The position numbers were made by a program, and so were the translations under genes. From positions 1,488,001 through 1,552,000 of the forward strand of contig NZ_PYAU01000001.1 in assembly GCF_003014675.1 (NCBI RefSeq): 64,000 nucleotides of DNA. The letters run 5' to 3'. The notes below the pieces were generated by a model. That model made no database searches. It was not told where the DNA came from and saw only the letters and a list, made by a program, of their open reading frames with translations. The DNA is from Labedella gwakjiensis (lineage in GTDB: Bacteria; Actinomycetota; Actinomycetes; Actinomycetales; Microbacteriaceae). Below are positions 1-8,475 of the stretch, piece after piece (the stretch's first letter is position 1; each line of letters opens with the position of its first letter).

Positions 1-128
1 TCGGCGGTGTCTTCGCCGTGCTGCTGCTCGGCATCCCCGGCCTCGGCCTCACGATCGGCGGTGCGATCTGGTGGAGCTCCCGTCGCCGCGCTCGCCGGGC
101 GTACGACGCGGGCCAGCCCACGGCCTGA
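1..128 (+). CDS. C-terminal end of a membrane protein (5' truncated)
   Basis: Reading codons from position 3, the last 41 residues of a protein are open to a TGA at 126-128. They contain a hydrophobic stretch (GVFAVLLLGIPGLGLTIGGAIWW) followed by an Arg-rich tail, the pattern of a last membrane helix with a positively charged cytoplasmic end. The start and most of the protein lie outside the window, so no function can be given. Confidence 0.55.
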   Translation, partial: GGVFAVLLLGIPGLGLTIGGAIWWSSRRRARRAYDAGQPTA

Positions 129-171
129 GCCGGACGGCGGCGGTCCGCCCGCTCACAAGAGGCGCAAGGCG

Positions 172-654
172 TCAGACGTAGAAGCCCTCACGCAGCACGA
201 CGCCGTGTTCCAGCCACGCCTTGAGGGCGTTGAGCATGCTCGTCCATCCCTCGCAGTTCCCGAAGGCGCTCTTCGCGCCCGACGGCGTCGCCCGCCACGC
301 CGACTCGGTGATCGTCACGAGGGTGCGCGCGCCGTCGTCGACCGGCTCGAACTCGAACGTCGTGGTGGTGTGATCGGAGTCGTCGGCCGCATCGTCGGCG
401 CCCCACCGCACGACGATCCTCCGAGGGGCGTCCGCCTCCATGACCTCGACAGGGAAGCCTCCGGGGTGATCATGAAAGTCCCACGTGACCGTCGCGCCGG
501 CGACGAGCCGTCCTGTCGCGCCTCCCGTCGTGAAGTAGCGGGACAGCTGCGCGGGATCGGCGACGGCGTCGTAGACCTCTTCGATCGGTCGTGCGACGCG
601 ACCCGACACGGTGAACGACAGCTCGGTGAGCGTGGTCTCTTCGTTCTCATTCAT
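172..654 (-). CDS. SRPBCC (AHSA1-like) domain protein
   Basis: This is a 160-residue single-domain protein of the START/SRPBCC fold, Hsp90-ATPase-activator-homologue type. It begins with the usual beta strand (LTELSFTVSGRVARPIEEVYDAVADP) and has the WDFHDHPGG and VVRWG strands and a long C-terminal helix (GWTSMLNALKAWLEHG). Such proteins bind hydrophobic ligands; the ligand here cannot be read from the sequence. It is divergent from an ArsR regulator with only 16 bp between the two start codons, a very common pairing in which the regulator controls the SRPBCC gene. No Shine-Dalgarno precedes the ATG, so the mRNA may be leaderless. Confidence 0.88.
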   Translation of the reverse strand: MNENEETTLTELSFTVSGRVARPIEEVYDAVADPAQLSRYFTTGGATGRLVAGATVTWDFHDHPGGFPVEVMEADAPRRIVVRWGADDAADDSDHTTTTFEFEPVDDGARTLVTITESAWRATPSGAKSAFGNCEGWTSMLNALKAWLEHGVVLREGFYV

Positions 655-670
655 GTGATATTTTTACAAC
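655..670. promoter_or_regulatory. 16-bp AT-rich divergent promoter between SRPBCC and ArsR genes
   Basis: The gap (gtgatatttttacaac) is strikingly AT-rich against the surroundings. TATTTT at 659-664 lies 6 nt before the ArsR ATG at 671, and on the other strand TAAAAA lies 6 nt before the SRPBCC ATG at 654. Neither gene has room for a ribosome binding site, so both probably start transcription at or next to the start codon, and ArsR binding here would block both. Confidence 0.55.
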
Positions 671-1012
671 ATGAAGGAACGCGAGGTCAATGACGTCGAC
701 GATCTCGTGTTCAAGGCCCTCGCCTCGGCGACCCGACGGCACATGCTCGACGTACTCAAGGCGTCCCCTCGCACGACCGGCGACCTCTGCGAGGCGTTGC
801 CGCACCTCGACCGCACGACCGTTCTGCAGCACCTGCGCGTGCTCGAGCGCGCGGAACTCGTGACCGGCCGCCGCATCGGGCGCGAACGTCACCTGGCCCT
901 CGCTCCCCTTCCGATCAAGCGGCTCCACGACCGCTGGATCGGCGACTACGCGCGCGCGGCCGTCGAGCTGCTCGACGAGCTCGATCGTCAGGCCACACCG
1001 AACGAGCGGTAG
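671..1012 (+). CDS. ArsR-family winged-helix transcriptional regulator
   Basis: The 113-residue protein is a winged helix-turn-helix over roughly residues 12-77: FKALASATRRHMLDVLKASP, then the recognition helix region (DRTTVLQHLRVLERAELVTGRR), then a C-terminal helix for dimerisation. No CxC metal site is visible, so it is unlikely to be a metal sensor; the related subgroup is the one paired with SRPBCC genes. It is expected to repress the adjacent divergent gene and itself from the 16-bp gap. Length is typical of the family. Confidence 0.88.
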   Translation: MKEREVNDVDDLVFKALASATRRHMLDVLKASPRTTGDLCEALPHLDRTTVLQHLRVLERAELVTGRRIGRERHLALAPLPIKRLHDRWIGDYARAAVELLDELDRQATPNER

Positions 1013-1029
1013 GCGAAGAGAGCGATCCG

Positions 1030-2316
1030 TCAGTCCCAGTCGCCGTAGTAGGCGGCGAGGCTCGGCTCCGGGGAGCCCAGCCGGCGCGCGAGGCCCGCCG
1101 CCCGGTGCGTCCGATCGGTGAACACGTCATCGCCCCAGCGGGCGCGGCGGGTGAGTACGCGCGAGCTCGTGAGCACGAGGAGATCGCCGTCGTCGTCGGC
1201 GATGTGCACAGCCCCGTCGGCGCCCGTGCCGACATCCTCGAGGAAGGCACGCAGTGGAGCGCCGGTATCGACGCGGACGGGCGCGAGGACGTCGACCCGG
1301 TAGGGGACGTCGGCGGGCGCGAGTCCCGCGCGCACCCGTGGGTCGTCGACGCCGTCGAGCGGAGCGATGTCGCCGAGGTGGACGCGGGCCGTCGGCAGGT
1401 GGCGCAGGATGCTGTCGATCGTGATGAGCGCTTGCGTCGCGGTCATCGGCGCGGCGATCGTGACGGCGACGTCGCTCGCGGCCGTGACGAGCGCGTGCGG
1501 TCGGGAGCCGCCGATCGGGATGTACCGCTCCATGCGCCGGGTCTCGCGGTTCACCTCGGCGGGGTCGCGGTCGCGCCCACCCGCGTCGGGTCCGTTGTGC
1601 CACGCCACGGCGGTCGGCACGTGCGCGAGCACCGCGCCGCGGGTCCAGCAGCGCCAGGCCCAGTCCCAGTCCTCGCCGCCGTACTCGGTGAAGCTCTCGT
1701 CGAAGCCGCCGGTCTCGCGGAAGAACTCCGCGGTGCAGCACAACACCGCCCCGATCAGATAGCGGTACGACCGGGCGTCGGCGCGCAGCAGACCGCCCGA
1801 ACGCTCGTAGGCGTTCGCGAGCCAGGACGGGTCCTCGAAGAGGACATGCGCCGGCAGGCGATCGAGGGCCGCATCGTCGGGCAGAGCCGAGAGGTCCGCG
1901 TGGCGGCGGCGGCCCACGGTGACGGCGTCGGGGGCCAGGGCGGGGAGTCGCGTCAGCTCCTCGAGGTACCGGGGCTCGGGAGCGCAGTCCGCGTCGAGGA
2001 AGCACAGCACATCGCCCGTCGCGGCCTCGGCCCCGCGGTTCCGGGCGGCGGCGAGACGGAAGCCCTCGTCGGCCTGTCGCACGAGCACCACGTCCTCCGG
2101 GACGTCGGGAGCGTCGGCGGAGCCGTCGTCCACGACGACGATCTCCACGAGATCGCGGGGATACGTCTGCGCGCGCAACGCCAGCAGGGTGCGGCGGAGG
2201 TCGTCTGGCTGCTCGTAGTGCGCGACGACCACCGAGACGCGCGGTCGTTCGCTCGGCCACACCCCGTCGAGGGCACTCCAGTCGTTGCCGAGGATCATGT
2301 GCCGCCGGCCGCTCAT
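1030..2316 (-). CDS. family 2 glycosyltransferase, last gene of the left glycan arm
   Basis: A 428-residue GT-A fold enzyme. The nucleotide-sugar half has RVSVVVAHYEQ near residue 27, VVDDGS at about 62-66 and the metal-binding DxD-type site FLDADC at 107-111. The acceptor-side motif GGEDWD at about 213-218 is like that of GT27/chondroitin-polymerising GT2 enzymes. The C-terminal 170 residues are an extra domain I do not recognise. The ATG overlaps the TGA of the upstream GT4 gene by 4 nt (ATGA), so translation is coupled. It would add a sugar to a cell-surface or secreted glycan; donor and acceptor are not visible. Confidence 0.86.
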   Translation of the reverse strand: MSGRRHMILGNDWSALDGVWPSERPRVSVVVAHYEQPDDLRRTLLALRAQTYPRDLVEIVVVDDGSADAPDVPEDVVLVRQADEGFRLAAARNRGAEAATGDVLCFLDADCAPEPRYLEELTRLPALAPDAVTVGRRRHADLSALPDDAALDRLPAHVLFEDPSWLANAYERSGGLLRADARSYRYLIGAVLCCTAEFFRETGGFDESFTEYGGEDWDWAWRCWTRGAVLAHVPTAVAWHNGPDAGGRDRDPAEVNRETRRMERYIPIGGSRPHALVTAASDVAVTIAAPMTATQALITIDSILRHLPTARVHLGDIAPLDGVDDPRVRAGLAPADVPYRVDVLAPVRVDTGAPLRAFLEDVGTGADGAVHIADDDGDLLVLTSSRVLTRRARWGDDVFTDRTHRAAGLARRLGSPEPSLAAYYGDWD

Positions 2317-3308
2317 CGCTCCGCCTCCCGCCAGGCGTCGAGATAGGCGCGCGCGGTGTCGGCGGGGTGCGGGCGCGTACTGGTGCCGGCGTCGAGGAAC
2401 GTGGAGCCGGGCTCCGCGTGGGCGCGCGCGACCGCCGCGGCGAGCGCATCAGGGTCCACGAGGGTGAGCGTGCCCGGACGCAGCGCGTCCATCTCCTCCG
2501 TGTAGCGGGTGCGCAGAACGAGCGGCCGGCGGCCGGCCGACACCCACGAGTTGATCGAGCCGGACGCGGAGAAGTGCTGGTGCGCGACCACGGGAACGGC
2601 CACGCGCGCGGCCGCCGCGGTGAGCTCGTCGTCGGAGAGGAAACCGGACACCGCGACCTCCACCCCGAGCTCCCGCCCGCGCGCGACGAGCGCCTCCACG
2701 TCGGCGTCGTGCCCGGGCGACGGCGCGCCGAGCGCGCGCATCGCGAGCCCCGTCCCCGCCGTGGCCGCGGCCTCGATGGCCTCGAGGTGCCCCTTGCCCG
2801 GGTAGATCCACCCGAGCACCGCGACCGCCGGGTCGAGCGCGCGATCGTCGACCCGCGAGCGGATGGACACGGGAACGGGGAGTGGGATGACCGCGACCGA
2901 TCGCGGACGCAGTCCGACCTCCTCGAGGAGCGCGAGTTCGTGGCGACTGTTGACGACGACGAGCTCCGCCGCGCCGACGACCCGCGCGTAGGCGGCGGTC
3001 CGGCGCTCGAAGGCGTGCCCGTCGGAGGGCTGCGGCACGTCGTGGAGGGTGACGCTCACGCGGCGCTCGTCCGCGAGGGCGACGAAACGCTCGGCGGCGT
3101 CCTCCGGCGAGCGCGCCCAGAGTCGATCCGTGAACTGCGCATGGACCCGGTCGGACGTCTCGCCGCCCGCGGCCCACACCGACTCGGACACGGAGGCGTC
3201 TCGGCCGAGCACCGTCGCGACCTCGGTGGCCACCTCGCGCGCGAAACGGGCGACGCCGTGCCGGTCGTCGTCGTGCAGCAGGAGCGCGGGGACGTCCGTG
3301 TCGGTCAC
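2313..3308 (-). CDS. GT4-like glycosyltransferase
   Basis: A 331-residue protein with the two Rossmann halves of a GT-B enzyme. The N-terminal half shows SVTLHDVPQPSDG and VVNSRHELALLEEVG, and the C-terminal half starts with AVAVLGWIYPGKGHLEAIEAA, the usual start of the nucleotide-sugar domain, and carries HQHFSASGSINSWVSAGRRPLV in place of the standard E-x7-E motif. This last difference, and a length below the usual 350-400, make donor prediction unsafe. The GTG start overlaps the stop of the WcbI-like gene (GTGA), and its own stop overlaps the next GT2 gene. Confidence 0.78.
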   Translation of the reverse strand: MTDTDVPALLLHDDDRHGVARFAREVATEVATVLGRDASVSESVWAAGGETSDRVHAQFTDRLWARSPEDAAERFVALADERRVSVTLHDVPQPSDGHAFERRTAAYARVVGAAELVVVNSRHELALLEEVGLRPRSVAVIPLPVPVSIRSRVDDRALDPAVAVLGWIYPGKGHLEAIEAAATAGTGLAMRALGAPSPGHDADVEALVARGRELGVEVAVSGFLSDDELTAAAARVAVPVVAHQHFSASGSINSWVSAGRRPLVLRTRYTEEMDALRPGTLTLVDPDALAAAVARAHAEPGSTFLDAGTSTRPHPADTARAYLDAWREAER

Positions 3309-4210
3309 GCGGACATCACCACGGCGAGCGCTGAGGAGTGCCTGTCAGCGGCGAGCCTCAGGAGGTCGGGATTGTCGCTGTACCACCGCAGCTGCGCCGC
3401 GCGCACCTCGTCATCGTGTACGGGCCGGCCGTCGACGTACCAGTGCGGGTCGGGTTCCGCGTCGAGCCCCCACGCCTCGATGACGACGCCCTCCCGGGGC
3501 GCGACGACGGACGACAGGAGCTCACGGCCCGGGTCGGTCACGGCGTCGCCGAGCCCCGCCCGGTCGCGGACGCGGCGGGCGAGCTCGGACCACACCGGGT
3601 TGCCGGGGTGGTTGATCGTGCGCAGGAGCGGGAACCGCGGGGCGTCGAACACGTCGGAGATCGGCACGGCACCGTTGCGTTCTTCCCGCATCCGCAGCTC
3701 ACCGGTCGACTCCTGAGCGATCGCGGCGACGACGGCCGCCGTGAGCCGCGGGCGGGCGTGACCGAGCGCTTCGGCGATGGTTCGGAGGTCGTGGTACGCG
3801 ACGAGCGGCGGGTCCTCGATGGGCTTGTCCGGGTGACGCACGACCACCTGGGCCGGGTGGAGCGAACGGTGCCGCACGGCGGGCACGACGACGAGCCGCG
3901 CTTCAGCGGGGAGGCGGGCCGCGAGCTGGCGCGTTCCGACCGGGAGACCCCGGTAGTCGTCGCGAATCGGCTGCGTGATGACGAGCGAGGCCGACGCGAG
4001 CAGACGATCGAGCCGCGGGAGGTCGTCCGGTTCGAGCTCGTGCACCGGCGGAATGCGGACCGTGGGGAGGTCGGGCCCGTCGATCACGATGCGCAGCGAC
4101 TCCGCCTGGCAGTTCCCGACGACCACCGCGAGACCGTCCGGAACGGGCGCGCCGAAGAACGAAGAGTAGTGCCTCTGCCTGCCTGTGGGAAGGGTCGGTT
4201 CCTCGATCAC
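3305..4210 (-). CDS. WcbI-like polysaccharide biosynthesis protein, first gene of the left arm
   Basis: The 301-residue protein carries the WcbI signature GNCQAESLR at about residues 32-40, followed by a helix-rich fold with H and D residues in the places expected for this SGNH-like family. WcbI is known from capsule gene clusters, where its exact reaction is unsettled (proposed acyl or keto-group chemistry on the glycan). I chose the GTG at 4210 because AGGAG sits 5 nt upstream. The open frame continues far further 5', but that part lies antisense to the next glycosyltransferase and has no family features. Confidence 0.78.
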   Translation of the reverse strand: MIEEPTLPTGRQRHYSSFFGAPVPDGLAVVVGNCQAESLRIVIDGPDLPTVRIPPVHELEPDDLPRLDRLLASASLVITQPIRDDYRGLPVGTRQLAARLPAEARLVVVPAVRHRSLHPAQVVVRHPDKPIEDPPLVAYHDLRTIAEALGHARPRLTAAVVAAIAQESTGELRMREERNGAVPISDVFDAPRFPLLRTINHPGNPVWSELARRVRDRAGLGDAVTDPGRELLSSVVAPREGVVIEAWGLDAEPDPHWYVDGRPVHDDEVRAAQLRWYSDNPDLLRLAADRHSSALAVVMSA

Positions 4211-4333
4211 GGTATCTCCTGCCGTCGGTATATGTTCGCAGAGCGGCGCCCGTCCCGGTGCAGCACGGGTTCCCATCCCGCCATCACGGCTTCCCCGGCC
4301 TCGAAGGATCTCGACGGATCCGAAGGAATCTGA
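4211..4333. promoter_or_regulatory. divergent control region of the two glycan arms
   Basis: This 123-bp gap is the only stretch from which both arms can be transcribed. It holds the ribosome binding sites of both first genes (AGGAG for the left, GAAGGA for the right) and a GGTATATG patch near 4228-4235 as the only AT-rich candidate for a -10. No clear operator palindrome is visible. Confidence 0.45.
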
Positions 4334-5416
4334 ATGCCCGCACGCCTGCGCCCCGATCGCCCCATCCGGGTGGCCGCGGTGCCCGGGGGACACCCGTACG
4401 TCCGCAGTCTGATCGAGCCGGGAACCGCGAGCGTCGAGATCCTCCCGGATCCGCCGGCCCGCGACGGCGCGACCGACCGCTGGTGGCCGCCCGCGATGCT
4501 CACCGCCGACTGGATCCAGGGTCACTCCGACGAGGTCGACGTGCTGCACGTGCACTTCGGGATGGAGTCGTCCACGACCGCGGAGCTCTCCGCAGCCATC
4601 GACGCGTTGCGCGCCACTGACACCCCCTTCGTCTACACGGTGCACGACCTCGAGAACCCGCAGCTGACCGATCAGTCGGTCCACCGGGAGCACCTCGACC
4701 TGGTCGTGCCCGCCGCCGATGCCCTCATCACCCTGACCGCGGGCGCGAGCGCCGAGATCGAGCGGCGCTGGGGTCGCACGGCCCGTGTGATCGGGCACCC
4801 TCGGGTCGCGGCCGACGAGCTCGCGCCGACGCCGCTCGTGGCGGGCGACGGCACGCCGACGGCCGTCGTACACCTGCGGGACCTGCGTCCGAACATCGAC
4901 GGGATCGGTACGGTCCGTGCGCTCGCCGACGCGGTCAAGGGCGTCTCGACTCCTCTCCGCGTGATCGTGGACGTCAACGAGAACGTGCGTGACGAGGAGC
5001 AGCTCACCGCGATCGCGTCGATCGTCGACGCGTCCCCGCTGCTGAGTCTGCGCCGCCACCCGCGCTACGACGACGCGGAGCTCGCCGCGTCGCTCCTGGC
5101 GGCCGAGGTCGCCGTGCTGCCCTACCGATTCGGCACGCACTCGGGCTGGGCCGAGCTGTGCTGGGACCTCGGTGTGCCGATCGTGACGCCGCCCGTCGGC
5201 TACATCGCCGAGCAGCACCCGACAGACTCGGTCGTGTTCGACGCGGCCGACAGCGGGAGCCTCGCGTCCGCGCTCGGCGCGGCCCTGGCACTCGCGACCC
5301 CCGCCGGTTCCACCGCCCGTGCCGCGGTCGTGTCCGAACGCCGCGACGCCCGACGGGCCGAACGCATCGTGATCGCCCGCGAACACGAGGGCATCTACCG
5401 GGGGGTGCTCCGATGA
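4334..5416 (+). CDS. GT-B fold glycosyltransferase, first gene of the right arm
   Basis: A 360-residue protein. The N-terminal half has VDVLHVHFGMES near residue 75 and TPFVYTVHDLENPQ near 97, which are hallmarks of GT4-type acceptor domains (VHxH..F, TxHD). The C-terminal half has AVVHLRDLRPNIDGIGT and ends in VAVLPYRFGTHSGWAELCWDLGVPIVTPPVGY, the donor site loop with GTHSGW replacing the commoner E-x7-E. GAAGGA precedes the ATG by 7 nt. Its TGA overlaps the next ATG by 4 nt. Confidence 0.8.
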   Translation: MPARLRPDRPIRVAAVPGGHPYVRSLIEPGTASVEILPDPPARDGATDRWWPPAMLTADWIQGHSDEVDVLHVHFGMESSTTAELSAAIDALRATDTPFVYTVHDLENPQLTDQSVHREHLDLVVPAADALITLTAGASAEIERRWGRTARVIGHPRVAADELAPTPLVAGDGTPTAVVHLRDLRPNIDGIGTVRALADAVKGVSTPLRVIVDVNENVRDEEQLTAIASIVDASPLLSLRRHPRYDDAELAASLLAAEVAVLPYRFGTHSGWAELCWDLGVPIVTPPVGYIAEQHPTDSVVFDAADSGSLASALGAALALATPAGSTARAAVVSERRDARRAERIVIAREHEGIYRGVLR

Positions 5417-6540
5417 CGCACACGACCGGCGCACCGCTCACCATCGTGGTCATCGCCCCTCTCCGCCACCCCCTCGGCGAGCCGCACGCCGGCGGCCTCG
5501 AGGCCGCCGTCTTCAACCGCATCCGCCTGCTGCGGAGCCGCGGGCACCGCGTCCTCGTGTGCGGCGTCGAGGGTTCCCACCCCGCCCCGGCGACCGAGGC
5601 GCTGACCCTGCCGGCCGTGCGCTGGGGAGCGGACCGCGACGCGTCCGATTCCACCTATCCGCCCGGCTACCTGCGCCAGGCGGAACGCGCGCTCGACCGG
5701 GCGATGGACTGGATCGCCGTGCACGCGAGCCAGATCGACGTCGTGGACAACCACAGCCTCCATCCCCTGCCGGTCCGGCGGGCGCACGAGCTCGGCGTGC
5801 CGATGATGACCACCCTGCACACGCCGCCCCTGCCGTCGCTCCTCTCCGGCATCGCGACGAGCTCGTCCCGCCTCATCGCGGTGAGCGAGTACACCGCGCG
5901 TCACTGGCAGGACGTGGGCGTGCGCGACATCACGGTGCAGCACAACATGGTGGACACGGCCACGTGGCGGCTGGGCCCCGGCGGACCGTCGCTCGTGTGG
6001 TTCGGTCGCGTGGTGCCCGAGAAGGCGCCGCATCTCGCGATCGCTGCGGCCCGTCGGCTCGGAATGGGCCTCACCCTCGTGGGCCGGAACGGCGACGCCG
6101 ACTACTTCGACGATGTCATCGCCCCGATGCTCGGTGACGGCATCGTGTACGCCGGGGAGCGGCGCGCGCGGGAGCTCGCGCGGCTCGTCGGTCAGAGCGC
6201 GGCCGCCCTCGTGACGCCCGTGTGGGACGAGCCGTTCGGGCTCGTCGTGGCAGAAGCGCTCGCCACCGGCACACCCGTCGCGGCGTTCCGGCGCGGCGGC
6301 GTGCCCGAGGTGGCCGGGATCAACCCGGCCGTGCGGCTCGTAGCGTCGGACGACGTCGACGCTCTCGCCGCCGGCGTCGCCTCGCTTGTGCGCACGTCCT
6401 CCCCGGCGATGCGACGGGCCGCGCGGGCCGACGCCGCACGACGGTTCTCCTTCCGCCGCCATGCGTTCGAACTCGAGGACCTCATGCGCGAGACCGTCGA
6501 GCGTCACGCACCGGCCGTCCGGCAGGACCTCCCGGCATGA
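5413..6540 (+). CDS. family 4 glycosyltransferase
   Basis: A 375-residue classical GT4 enzyme. The N-terminus has the glycine loop HAGGLEAAVFNRIRLLRSRGH, where a flexible loop contacts the donor. The C-terminal half has LVWFGRVVPEKAPHLAIAAA near residue 197 and the donor-binding motif EPFGLVVAEALATGTPVAAF near 273, with both E residues of the E-x7-E pair intact. This is the most canonical transferase of the cluster. It starts with an ATGA overlap and ends with one, so all four right-arm genes should be made together. Confidence 0.88.
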   Translation: MTHTTGAPLTIVVIAPLRHPLGEPHAGGLEAAVFNRIRLLRSRGHRVLVCGVEGSHPAPATEALTLPAVRWGADRDASDSTYPPGYLRQAERALDRAMDWIAVHASQIDVVDNHSLHPLPVRRAHELGVPMMTTLHTPPLPSLLSGIATSSSRLIAVSEYTARHWQDVGVRDITVQHNMVDTATWRLGPGGPSLVWFGRVVPEKAPHLAIAAARRLGMGLTLVGRNGDADYFDDVIAPMLGDGIVYAGERRARELARLVGQSAAALVTPVWDEPFGLVVAEALATGTPVAAFRRGGVPEVAGINPAVRLVASDDVDALAAGVASLVRTSSPAMRRAARADAARRFSFRRHAFELEDLMRETVERHAPAVRQDLPA

Positions 6541-7589
6541 CCCGCCCGCGGATCGGCTGGTACGTTCACCACCACGGCCGCGGTCACGTCTCGCGGTTCC
6601 TCGCGGTGCGGCCTCACCTCGACGCGGATGTCGTCGTGTTCAGCAGCATGGAGGCGCCCGCGGAGTTGCCTGTCGGCACCGAGTGGGTGGCGCTTCCGCT
6701 CGACAACGAGGTGGAGGAGCGCGACGGTCGCGTCCTCGACCCCTACGATCCAGACGCCGAGGCGACGGTGCGCGGGCGGCTGCATTGGGCGCCGATCGAC
6801 CACCGCGGGCACCGACGCCGACTCGGCCTCATCGCCGCCCGCGCCGACGAGCTGGACGCGTTCGTCGTGGACGTGTCCGTCGAGGTGGCCGTGTTCGTGC
6901 GTCTCCTCGGACTTCCACTCGCCCTGTTCACGCAGCCGGGTGCGCGCGTGGACGTGCCCCACGAGCTCGCGTTCGCGATCGCCGATCGGATCATCGCGCC
7001 ATGGCCTCCGGGCACCCACGACACGAGCGTGTTCGGTGCGGGCGCCGAGCATCTGCACACCGTCGGCGGCATCTCGCGCTCGGTGGGACGGGAGCGGCCG
7101 GCCGTCGAGCCGGGCACCGTCCTGCTGCTCGGCGGGATCGGGCCGGTCGGCGAGCGCGAGGCGGTGTGGGCGTCACTCTCGGAACGCTTCCCGGACGTCC
7201 GGTGGCGGAGCGCCGGCTATCTGCCGGGTACGTTCGTCGACGACCCGTGGGAGGCCATCTGCCGCGCGGAGGTCGTGATCTCGGCCGGCGGTCAGAACAG
7301 CGTCGGCGACATCGCGGCCGCGGGCAGACCGGCGATCGTCGTTGCGCAGGAACGGCCGTTCGAGGAACAGGTCACGACGGCGCGCGTGCTCGACCGGGAG
7401 GGTTTCGCCGTCTCCCTCGACGAGTGGCCCGACCCCGACGCGCTCGCCGAGGCCCTCGATCGCGTGCGGAGCCGTCCGACGCGCTGGGCGGAGTGGGGTG
7501 TCGACCGCGGGGCTGCGACGGCCGCGCGACTCATCCTCGACCTCGTCCCGGCCGCGGCCTCCTCCACGACGATCCCGGTCGTCGCGTGA
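6537..7589 (+). CDS. GT28/MurG-like glycosyltransferase
   Basis: A 350-residue protein. It opens with IGWYVHHHGRGHVSRFLAV (HGRGH near residue 13), the glycine-rich loop of UGT/MurG-type enzymes, and ends with ISAGGQNSVGDIAAAGRPAI near residue 246, followed by PFEEQ, matching the donor site GGxxT/N...E.Q of GT28 C-terminal domains. No membrane anchor is seen. The ATG overlaps the upstream stop and the TGA overlaps the next GTG. It probably transfers a hexose or N-acetylhexosamine, but the donor is not readable. Confidence 0.82.
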   Translation: MTRPRIGWYVHHHGRGHVSRFLAVRPHLDADVVVFSSMEAPAELPVGTEWVALPLDNEVEERDGRVLDPYDPDAEATVRGRLHWAPIDHRGHRRRLGLIAARADELDAFVVDVSVEVAVFVRLLGLPLALFTQPGARVDVPHELAFAIADRIIAPWPPGTHDTSVFGAGAEHLHTVGGISRSVGRERPAVEPGTVLLLGGIGPVGEREAVWASLSERFPDVRWRSAGYLPGTFVDDPWEAICRAEVVISAGGQNSVGDIAAAGRPAIVVAQERPFEEQVTTARVLDREGFAVSLDEWPDPDALAEALDRVRSRPTRWAEWGVDRGAATAARLILDLVPAAASSTTIPVVA

Positions 7590-8386
7590 CGACCGCCATC
7601 GTCACGCTCGCCTCGCGGGCGCGCCTCGATCACCTGCGCCGACAGGAGGAGTGGATCCGTACCGTCGCACCGGACGCGATCCGCGTGGTCGTGCAGCTCG
7701 ATGCGGAACCGGACGAGGCGTTCGGCGGCGACGCTTTGCACGTCCCGCCTGGGGACGGCGGACTGCGGCTGGCCGCCGGCCGGAACCGCGGGGCCGCCGA
7801 GGCGATCGCGCGCGGAGCCGACCTGCTCGTGTTCCTCGACGTCGACTGCCTGCCGCACCCCGGCCTGCTCGCCGCGTACGAAGGCGCGTCGACCGGTCGC
7901 CGGGAGCTGCTGTGCGGGCCCGTCACCTATCTGCCGGAGGGCGTCATCCCGACCTCCCCTGCGGAGGCCGACGCCCACCTCGACCCGCACCCCGCCCGCC
8001 CCGCGCCGGCCGACGGCGTCGTTCAGCCGGCGACGGCTGCCGACTGGGACCTCTTCTGGTCGCTCTCCTTCGCCTGCACGCCGGAGACGTGGGCGGCGAT
8101 CGGCGGATTCCACGAACGCTTCGAGGGCTACGGCGGCGAGGACACCGACTTCGGATGGACCGCCCGCGACGCCGGCGCGCGCCTGCACTGGGTGGGCGGC
8201 GCCCACGCGCTCCACCAGTACCACCCCACGTCGAAGCCGCCGTGGCAGCACCTCGACGATATCCTCCGCAACGGCCGGATCGCCTTCGAGCGCTGGGGCC
8301 GCTGGCCGATGCTCCGCTGGATCGAGGCGTTCGCCGCCGAGGGCGCCGTCGAGTTCGCCGACGGCGACTGGCGCCGCACGGCCTGA
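7586..8386 (+). CDS. family 2 glycosyltransferase, last gene of the right arm
   Basis: A 266-residue GT-A enzyme lacking the usual first beta-strand signature VxxPxYN. It retains LRLAAGRNRGA near residue 60, FLDVDCLPHP near 83 (the metal-binding DxD-type site) and the acceptor motif GYGGEDTDFGW near 181. The pattern is the same as in the 428-residue GT2 of the left arm, so the two arms may each end with a related transferase. The GTG start is fixed by the GTGA overlap with the upstream gene. Confidence 0.82.
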   Translation: MTTAIVTLASRARLDHLRRQEEWIRTVAPDAIRVVVQLDAEPDEAFGGDALHVPPGDGGLRLAAGRNRGAAEAIARGADLLVFLDVDCLPHPGLLAAYEGASTGRRELLCGPVTYLPEGVIPTSPAEADAHLDPHPARPAPADGVVQPATAADWDLFWSLSFACTPETWAAIGGFHERFEGYGGEDTDFGWTARDAGARLHWVGGAHALHQYHPTSKPPWQHLDDILRNGRIAFERWGRWPMLRWIEAFAAEGAVEFADGDWRRTA

Positions 8387-8475
8387 CGTTCCCCTCCCCG
8401 ATCCGGGGGTACAACGCATCTGGACCCCGCGCTCACGTGACTGATAGACATCTCAGAACACGATGAGGGAGACCG

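Noticed and set aside
4211-5434. 5' extension of the WcbI-like frame to a start near 5434
   Set aside because: The extra part is antisense to a GT-B gene and the GTG at 4210 has an ideal ribosome site.
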